From assembly GCA_029243845.1 (NCBI GenBank), contig JAQWRF010000065.1, forward strand, positions 1-9,464: a stretch of DNA of 9,464 nucleotides, read 5' to 3'. The DNA is from Planctomycetota bacterium. GTDB lineage: Bacteria > Planctomycetota > UBA1135. The position numbers were made by a program, and so were the translations under genes. Shown here one piece after another: positions 1 through 4,478 of this stretch. The notes beneath the pieces are model-generated. The model did no database searches and was not told the DNA's origin. It worked only from the letters and a program-made list of their open reading frames with translations. The number at the start of each line of letters is the position of its first letter. Position 1 is the stretch's first letter.

Positions 1-230
1 TCGCGTTTGAGATTAAACCAATGCTCGATAGCGTCATGCACACAAGTGCCCGCTAATGCTGGCAGCGAGGTTAAGCGCTTATGAACCATCGTTTCGTATT
101 TTTCAGCTGGTGGCTTTTCAGTCCACCATCCCCACGAAGCGTAGCGCGAATAATAGTATTCGCGGCGGCAGCGCTCAAACTCTTTTGCGCGACTTGCCGA
201 CCAGGATAGTTCGTTTTTGTAATTAGCCAT
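1..230 (-). CDS. PD-(D/E)XK nuclease superfamily protein, RecB/Cas4-like (N-terminal part, runs off window)
   Basis: Only the first 76 codons are visible; the gene continues past the left edge. Residues 8-27 (ELSWSASRAKEFERCRREYY) match the pattern that opens many RecB-family PD-(D/E)XK nucleases: a Ser-rich strand, then F-x-x-C-x-R-x-Y-Y. It is followed by YYSRYASWGWW and, near residue 62, GTCVHDAIEHW, which fits the motif I helix of these nucleases (G-x-x-x-H-x-x-I-E). Cys21 sits where Cas4/AddB-type enzymes have the first of four cysteines of an Fe-S cluster. The other three cysteines and the catalytic D/E-x-K would lie outside the window, so activity cannot be judged. The start ATG overlaps the purH stop in TAATG and no Shine-Dalgarno is visible, so translation is probably coupled to purH. 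The family is inferred from motifs; the biological role (repair, replication or defence) is unknown. Confidence 0.7.
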   Translation of the reverse strand, partial: MANYKNELSWSASRAKEFERCRREYYYSRYASWGWWTEKPPAEKYETMVHKRLTSLPALAGTCVHDAIEHWFNLKR

Positions 231-232
231 TA
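228..232 (-). promoter_or_regulatory. TAATG stop/start overlap, purH to nuclease gene
   Basis: The purH TAA stop (232-230) shares its last A with the nuclease gene ATG (230-228). The sequence before it (GTCACTTTAAACACTAATG) has no purine-rich Shine-Dalgarno at the usual distance. Translation of the nuclease probably depends on ribosomes that have just finished purH. This is inferred from the arrangement. Confidence 0.7.
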
Positions 233-1753
233 GTGTTTAAAGTGACGGGTACCAGTGTGCACCATACACACTTTGTTTTTGTCACATTCTGCGGTAACTT
301 CCGCATCGCGCATAGAGCCGCCCGGCTGAACGATAACAATCGCACCAGCTTCCGCCAATGCTTGTGGTCCGTCTGGGAAGGGGAAGAAGGCATCAGAGCC
401 AACAACACTGCCTTTTGCTCGGTCGCCGGCTTTCTTTACTGCTATTTCTGCAGAGTCTACGCGGCTCATTTGCCCGGCGCCCGCGCCAACCAGCCTCGAA
501 TCTTTAACTAAACAAATGGCATTTGACTTTAGGTGTTTTACTAACACCTGGGCAAGGCGCACATCGTTTTCTAAGCTTGGGTCTAAAGCAACTTCTCCGG
601 CAACTTGCAAATCGGCATCGAAAGCAGAGATGTCATCGCTGCCCTGAACGAGATTGCCGCCCCATACGCGACGGCTTTCGAGTTGATTGCGTTTGCAGCC
701 AATATCTGATATTTGCACGATGCGTAAGTTCTTGCCCCATTTTGGGCCATTGCGTAAAAATTCAACAGCCTCGGCATCAAAACTAGGGGCTGCCAGCACT
801 TCGACAAATTTATTTGGGCCACCCATAAACTTGGCACAAGATAAATCAAAGTGACCATTGACGGCAACCACCGATCCAAACGCGGAAAGCGGGTCGCCCT
901 CCCATGCCTTTTCTAAAGCGTCGCATGGAGAGTCGCTCGAAAGCGCTGCCCCGCAAGGATTGGTATGTTTAACCACAACTGCTGACGGTGATGGTAAATC
1001 ATTTACTGCAGCGACAGCCCCATCTAGGTCTAGCCAATTGTTGTATGACAATTCTTTGCCGCCATCAAGAACTGTTGCTGCTCCTAGCCCTACAGCTTGT
1101 GAATCTGGGTAGAAGCCTGCCTGCTGGTGAGGGTTTTCGCCGTAACGCAATGACGCTCCTGCTTGATCGGCAAACCATCGGCCAATCGCCGAATCGTATT
1201 CGCCGGTGCGCGCAAAAACTTTAGCTGCAAGCTGTTGGCGCAATTCTAAACTTGTGCCGCCTTCTTGAAGCTCTGTAATGACTTGCGAGTAATCGTGGGT
1301 ATCGCAAACTACAGCAACGCTTGAATAGTTTTTTGCAGCGGAGCGCAACATGCTTGGGCCACCGATATCAATTTTTTCAATAATCTCATCAAAGCTTCCC
1401 CCGCTAGCAACCGTTTCTTCGAACGGATATAGATTTACAACCACCATATCTATTGCGCCGATGCCGTGCTCTTTCATTGACGCGAGGTGTCCCTCGTCGT
1501 CGCGGCGCGCCAATAGGCCACCATGTATCATCGGGTGCAGAGTTTTAACTCGGCCGTCCATCATTTCTGGGAAGCCTGTGTATTCAGCAACCTCTGTCAC
1601 CTCAAGCCCTGCTTCTTGCAGAGCGCGCATGGTGCCACCTGTTGAAAGTAACTCAGCTCCTTGAGCAGCCAAGGCTTGGCCAAGCTCAACGATGCCATCT
1701 TTATAAAATACGCTTAGTAAAGCGCGACGAACGGAAGTGCGGGAAGAAGTCAT
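230..1753 (-). CDS. purH: Bifunctional AICAR formyltransferase / IMP cyclohydrolase PurH
   Basis: PurH carries out the last two steps of de novo IMP synthesis in the cytoplasm: formylation of AICAR with 10-formyl-THF, then ring closure. The N-terminal cyclohydrolase domain (about residues 8-195) shows STGGT (37-41), DGRVKTLHP (66-74), HGG (77-79) and IDIGGPSMLRSAAKN (128-142). The C-terminal transformylase domain shows RYGENPHQ (203-210), the catalytic Lys-His pair in VKHTNPCG (K262, H263), GAGAGQMSRVDS (423-434) and the end motif HTGTRHFKH. The product has 507 residues, somewhat shorter than the roughly 529 of E. coli PurH. Residues 290-350 (FGSVVAVNG, then GGPNKFVEVLAAP, then GPKWGKNLRIVQI) differ clearly from the E. 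coli form. The start ATG overlaps the prfB stop as TAATG with no nearby Shine-Dalgarno, which points to reinitiation after prfB. The stop overlaps the next start in the same way. Confidence 0.97.
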   Translation of the reverse strand: MTSSRTSVRRALLSVFYKDGIVELGQALAAQGAELLSTGGTMRALQEAGLEVTEVAEYTGFPEMMDGRVKTLHPMIHGGLLARRDDEGHLASMKEHGIGAIDMVVVNLYPFEETVASGGSFDEIIEKIDIGGPSMLRSAAKNYSSVAVVCDTHDYSQVITELQEGGTSLELRQQLAAKVFARTGEYDSAIGRWFADQAGASLRYGENPHQQAGFYPDSQAVGLGAATVLDGGKELSYNNWLDLDGAVAAVNDLPSPSAVVVKHTNPCGAALSSDSPCDALEKAWEGDPLSAFGSVVAVNGHFDLSCAKFMGGPNKFVEVLAAPSFDAEAVEFLRNGPKWGKNLRIVQISDIGCKRNQLESRRVWGGNLVQGSDDISAFDADLQVAGEVALDPSLENDVRLAQVLVKHLKSNAICLVKDSRLVGAGAGQMSRVDSAEIAVKKAGDRAKGSVVGSDAFFPFPDGPQALAEAGAIVIVQPGGSMRDAEVTAECDKNKVCMVHTGTRHFKH

Positions 1754-1755
1754 TA
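1751..1755 (-). promoter_or_regulatory. TAATG stop/start overlap, prfB to purH
   Basis: The prfB TAA (1755-1753) and the purH ATG (1753-1751) share one base. The bases just before it (CGCGATTTGACTAATG) show no Shine-Dalgarno; the nearest GAGG is more than 20 bases upstream. The purH start is reached directly only by ribosomes that passed the prfB frameshift, so purH output may follow RF2 frameshifting efficiency. The coupling is inference. Confidence 0.7.
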
Positions 1756-2848
1756 GTCAAATCGCGTACGCAGGTACGCCTCTATGAATGGGTTGATGTC
1801 GCCCTCAAGGACGGCCTGGGTATTACCAACCTCGTGGTTGGTTCGGTGATCTTTCACCATTTGGTAAGGGTGCAATACGTATGAGCGAATTTGTGATCCC
1901 CAAGAAATTTCTCCTTGGCTGCCGTACATCACCTGAAGTTCGGCATTCTTTTCACGCTCGCGTAATTCGTAAAGCTTGGAAGCCAACATTGATTTTGCAA
2001 TTTCGCGATTTTTCAATTGGCTTCGCTCGTTTTGGCATTGCACAACAATGCCGCTCGGTTCATGTGTCATGCGCACGGCTGAATCCGTTTTGTTAACGTG
2101 CTGACCACCAGCACCGCCGGCGCGATAAGTATCTATACGCACGTCTGACATGTCTATTTCTATTGCCGCGTCTTCGTCAAGCTCGGGCATTATTTCAATA
2201 GCGGCAAAGGATGTGTGTCGACGCCCCTGCGAATCGTAAGGCGAAATTCTTACTAAGCGATGAACGCCACGCTCAGCACTTAATTTGCCATAAACAAATG
2301 GGCCTTTAATTAATAAAGTAGCGTGGCGGATGCCGCCCTCGTCGCTACTTAATAATTCTAATTCTTCTACCTCGAACTCGTTTGCTTCGGCCCAGCGCAC
2401 ATACATGCGCATTAACATTTCGGTGAAGTCGGTGGCGTCCACCCCACCAGCACCTGACTGCAAGGTTAAAAATGCATTGCGCGAGTCGTGTTCGCCGCCA
2501 AGCATCACTTGTAGTTCGAGCGAGTCGATGCTGTTGCTTAATTGCTCGCTAACCCTAAGCAAATCATCGCGCACCTCGGCAGCGCCAAATTCTTCGCTAA
2601 GCTCAATGTTTGCCCGTTGGTCAGCGCACAACGCTGAAGCTGCCTCAACGGGGTCGATACTTACGTTAAGTTTTTTTAATTGCGCAACGGTTTGTTGCGC
2701 GGATTCTTGGTTGTTCCAGAAACTAGCTTCCGCCATTTCCCCCTCTACCTTTGCTTTTTCGGCACAGAGATTGTCAAAGTCAAAGACGGCCTCGAATTTG
2801 CTCGAGGCGTAGCTCAAAAGCCTTTAACTCTTCGATGGCGTCTTTCAT
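1753..2848 (-). CDS. prfB: Peptide chain release factor 2 (RF2), expressed by programmed +1 frameshift
   Basis: RF2 recognises UAA and UGA stop codons on the ribosome and triggers hydrolysis of peptidyl-tRNA. The reading frame is split. Frame 0 runs from ATG at 2848 to CTT at 2783 (22 codons, MKDAIEELKAFELRLEQIRG then RL) and meets TGA at 2782-2780. A +1 slip skips the T at 2782 and continues with GAC at 2781 (D-F-D-N-L) to the TAA at 1755-1753. The product is 364 residues, against 365 in E. coli, and the join reads RGRLDFD where E. coli has RGYLDYD. Numbered on the full protein, the codon-recognition tripeptide is SPY at 202-204 (SPF in E. coli) and the catalytic GGQ is at 247-249 in AGGAGGQHVNKT. 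The ATG at 2817 lies inside the shifted frame and is not the start; residues encoded upstream of the slip are needed for the conserved N terminus. The start overlaps the HD gene stop as TAATG. The usual lysS neighbour is absent. Confidence 0.97.
2779..2793 (-). promoter_or_regulatory. prfB programmed +1 frameshift site
   Basis: The minus strand reads GAGG CCGT CTT TGA C. It holds the three classical elements: an internal Shine-Dalgarno-like GAGG (2793-2790), the slippery CTT Leu codon (2785-2783), and an in-frame TGA followed by C (2782-2779), a weak termination context. The spacing from GAGG to CTT is 4 bases; in E. coli the AGGGGG element stands 3 bases from CTT. When RF2 is scarce the ribosome pauses at UGA, slips forward one base and makes full-length RF2. 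This is the known autoregulatory loop, and the sequence carries it intact. Confidence 0.96.
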
Positions 2849-2850
2849 TA
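2846..2850 (-). promoter_or_regulatory. TAATG stop/start overlap, HD hydrolase to prfB
   Basis: The HD gene TAA (2850-2848) shares its final A with the true prfB ATG (2848-2846). This supports 2848 as the prfB start. The preceding bases (GAGCACGAAGCACAATAATG) contain no good Shine-Dalgarno, so prfB is probably translated by reinitiation. Confidence 0.7.
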
Positions 2851-3456
2851 TTGTGCTTCGTGCTCGGATGCCTCTACCCGATCAATAGCTGCGCTTAGCG
2901 CATGGTACAAAGCAGTATTAGATGCCAGGGTTAGTGGCAATAGCATCTCTCTTGATTCTTCAATATATTCTTTTAGTCGCTCATCGCTCATCGCCTGATG
3001 GGCTGTTATTAGATTGTCAAGACGATCCGCGCTTTTGATGATATGAACATCGCGGCCCGACCATTGCATATTTTCAAACATGCGCTTGTTGCGGCCAAAT
3101 GCCGACTCGCCCTCTTTTTGATCTGGGTGGGTTAGGGCCAATACCATGTCCAATACCTGCGAGCCAAAATCGTCTTCGATATCGTCTTGTGGGGTCTCGC
3201 TGTCTTCGAGCACATCGTGTAAAATTCCGGCGCAAATAATCGCCGCGTTCTTTTGTTCAGCAATATCCAATAAAATAAGGGCCACCCGCAAAGGGTGCAC
3301 AATATATGGGCTCCCCGAACCGCGGCGTATTTGGCCGGCATGCGCCTGCTTAGCCAAATCAATGGCCTTGCTGACTGATGGCCAGGTCATAGCCACGGTT
3401 TCATCGCGCAAACGTTGTTCTAGCTGGTCGGCGCTAAGCGAATAAATTTCTTGCAT
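2848..3456 (-). CDS. Stand-alone SpoT/MESH1-like HD hydrolase (putative small alarmone hydrolase)
   Basis: This 202-residue cytoplasmic protein consists of the HD hydrolase fold of RelA/SpoT enzymes without the synthetase, TGS or ACT domains. Visible signature residues are H39 in QAHAGQIRRGSG, H54 in SPYIVHP, the H80-D81 pair followed by E84-D85 in GILHDVLED, and D144 in KSADRLDNL. H54, H80, D81 and D144 occupy the Mn-binding positions of Rel hydrolases (H39 lies before them), and R44/R45 lie in the nucleotide-contacting loop. The set appears complete, so the protein could hydrolyse (p)ppGpp to GDP/GTP and pyrophosphate. MESH1 relatives also dephosphorylate NADPH, and related HD proteins act on other nucleotides, so the substrate is uncertain. 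The start overlaps the rpiA end by 23 bases with no clear Shine-Dalgarno. A second Met at residue 23, just before the HD domain, is a possible alternative start. Confidence 0.85.
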   Translation of the reverse strand: MQEIYSLSADQLEQRLRDETVAMTWPSVSKAIDLAKQAHAGQIRRGSGSPYIVHPLRVALILLDIAEQKNAAIICAGILHDVLEDSETPQDDIEDDFGSQVLDMVLALTHPDQKEGESAFGRNKRMFENMQWSGRDVHIIKSADRLDNLITAHQAMSDERLKEYIEESREMLLPLTLASNTALYHALSAAIDRVEASEHEAQ

Positions 3457-4159
3457 AATCGGTACTATGTTTCACCAGATTCCCTTCAGCGTCGGCCTCA
3501 AGAACTAGGTCGCATAAGTTTAGAAAAATCCCTACTTCAGCAACACCGGCAATCTGTGACAATATGGAATGAGTTGCTTCCGGGTCGTCAATTCCATTTT
3601 CAAATTTGCAATCAAATATATAGTTACCGTTATCGGTAACAAAAGGCTCTCCAGATTCAATGGTGCGTAAATATGGAGTACACCCGCCTTTCTGGGCAAC
3701 CTGAGTTTTTGTCGATTGGTAACCAAAAGGTAGTACCTCGATAGGCAGCAAAAAACCGCTACCTAGTTTACTAACGTATTTCCCGGCGCCAATAATAATG
3801 ATGACGCTTTCGGACGCCGCGGCGACAATTTTTTCACGAAGCAGTGCTCCGCCGCCGCCCTTAATCAATCTAAACTGTTCGTCAACCTCGTCGGCTCCAT
3901 CGACCGCTATATCAAGGTGCGGGGTTTCGGCCAAAGTAGAAACTGGAATGCCAAGTTTTTTAGCATGATCTTCTGTTTGTTGTGACGTGCAAACTCCTAT
4001 TACGCTAATCTTTTCCTTGGCCATCTTTTCAGCCAAGGCCTCTAAGAAAAACGCCACCGTTGAGCCTGTGCCTAGGCCAATTCTCATGCCGTCACGCACA
4101 TATTCTGCTGCCGCATAGCCGACAACTTGCTTAGAAGACTGTTCATTGCTCATTGGCAT
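3434..4159 (-). CDS. rpiA: Ribose-5-phosphate isomerase A
   Basis: RpiA interconverts ribose 5-phosphate and ribulose 5-phosphate in the non-oxidative pentose phosphate pathway, supplying ribose 5-phosphate for PRPP and nucleotides. The 241 residues contain every family landmark: GLGTGST (28-34, phosphate loop), DGADE (87-91), KGGGGALLREK (100-110) and TDNGN (175-179). D87, D90, K100 and E109 match the E. coli active-site residues D81, D84, K94 and E103 with a constant offset of six, so the enzyme should be active. It is about 20 residues longer than the E. coli enzyme at the two ends and in loops. ATG codons at 4159 and 4153 are both possible starts and neither has a visible Shine-Dalgarno. 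It is the first gene of the leftward block that also contains purH. I could not assign its promoter in the 70-base gap before feoA. Confidence 0.97.
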   Translation of the reverse strand: MPMSNEQSSKQVVGYAAAEYVRDGMRIGLGTGSTVAFFLEALAEKMAKEKISVIGVCTSQQTEDHAKKLGIPVSTLAETPHLDIAVDGADEVDEQFRLIKGGGGALLREKIVAAASESVIIIIGAGKYVSKLGSGFLLPIEVLPFGYQSTKTQVAQKGGCTPYLRTIESGEPFVTDNGNYIFDCKFENGIDDPEATHSILSQIAGVAEVGIFLNLCDLVLEADAEGNLVKHSTDYARNLFA

Positions 4160-4180
4160 ATATCATACTTGCGCTATAAT
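4153..4180 (+). promoter_or_regulatory. Sigma70-like promoter for feoAB
   Basis: TTGGCA (4153-4158) and a perfect TATAAT (4175-4180) are separated by 16 bases, which predicts transcription starting near 4187 and a leader of about 43 bases before feoA. The -35 element covers the divergent rpiA start codons (4151-4159), so polymerase binding here could hinder rpiA transcription or the reverse. I saw no convincing 19-base Fur box around it, although feo genes are often Fur-controlled. Confidence 0.65.
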
Positions 4181-4229
4181 GGCTTTTCTTGTTGATACAC
4201 AGTCTCATTAAATCAAGCTCGGTTTAATC
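4160..4229. other. rpiA/feoA divergent intergenic region
   Basis: These 70 bases are the only real gene-free stretch in the window. It holds the -10 of the feo promoter and, at 4207-4228, an inverted repeat ATTAAA-N10-TTTAAT ending two bases before the feoA ATG. The arms are A/T only, so as RNA the hairpin would be weak; it could instead be an operator half-site pair. TATCA (4161-4165) and TGATA (4193-4197) also form a short inverted pair flanking the -10. No confident rpiA promoter was found. Confidence 0.5.
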
Positions 4230-4478
4230 ATGGCAGATTCTCAGAAAACACTCGCTGATTTGTCGGAAATCGTTGTTGCTAAAGTACTTACGGTGCTCGG
4301 TGACGACCCGGTTTCTGAACGTTTACGCGAAATGGGTTTCACCCCAAACACTACTGTTTACTTTGAGCGACAGGCTCCATTCGGTGGACCGATAATTGTT
4401 TCTCTAAGAAACTACCAGCTATCGCTGCGACCATCCGAGGCGCGGCTAATCATCATTGAGGGATTGTCTGGTGCCTGA
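4230..4478 (+). CDS. feoA: Ferrous iron transport protein FeoA
   Basis: FeoA is a small cytoplasmic SH3-like protein needed for Fe(II) uptake by FeoB, probably by interacting with it. The 82 residues match the family in length and pattern: RLREMGFTPNTTV (about 31-43), then RQAPFGGPIIVSLRNYQLSLRPSEA, the equivalent of the usual R-x-A-P-x-G-D-P segment and R-G-Y-x-L-x-L-R-x-x-E-A ending. The first 12 residues are a nonconserved tail. The start ATG at 4230 has no evident Shine-Dalgarno, only TTTAATC before it. The stop TGA (4476-4478) lies inside the start of feoB, so the pair is co-translated. Confidence 0.94.
   Translation: MADSQKTLADLSEIVVAKVLTVLGDDPVSERLREMGFTPNTTVYFERQAPFGGPIIVSLRNYQLSLRPSEARLIIIEGLSGA
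4458..4473 (+). promoter_or_regulatory. Ribosome binding site deciding the feoB GTG start
   Basis: GAGGGATTGTCTGGTG places a strong Shine-Dalgarno (GAGGGA) 7 bases before GTG at 4471. It lies within the end of feoA, and the GTG precedes the feoA stop, giving an 8-base overlap. It is the clearest Shine-Dalgarno in the window. Confidence 0.75.

Noticed and set aside
1350..1664. 104-codon open frame on the plus strand opposite purH
   Set aside because: It is an antisense shadow of the purH cyclohydrolase domain, with low-complexity composition and no recognisable domain.
1767..1784. Repeated GTACGC motif near the prfB end
   Set aside because: The repeat is short, lies in codons for RF2 residues Y-L-R-T-R, and has no further copies or suitable spacing for a regulatory role.
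2330..2812. 160-codon open frame on the plus strand opposite prfB
   Set aside because: It lies fully antisense to a well-supported gene, its product is Ser-rich with no family motif, and it has no ribosome binding site.
1753..2817. prfB starting at the ATG at 2817
   Set aside because: That ATG is in the shifted frame upstream of the slip site, and its first 12 residues do not resemble RF2. The leader frame from 2848 gives the conserved N terminus.
4160..4229. Fur box in the feo promoter region
   Set aside because: TATCAT and TATAAT look partly Fur-like, but they do not form the 19-base inverted pattern with adequate matches.
4456..4470. TTG at 4456 as the feoB start
   Set aside because: GAGGGA lies just after it and is well placed for GTG at 4471, and the five extra residues are not conserved in the family.
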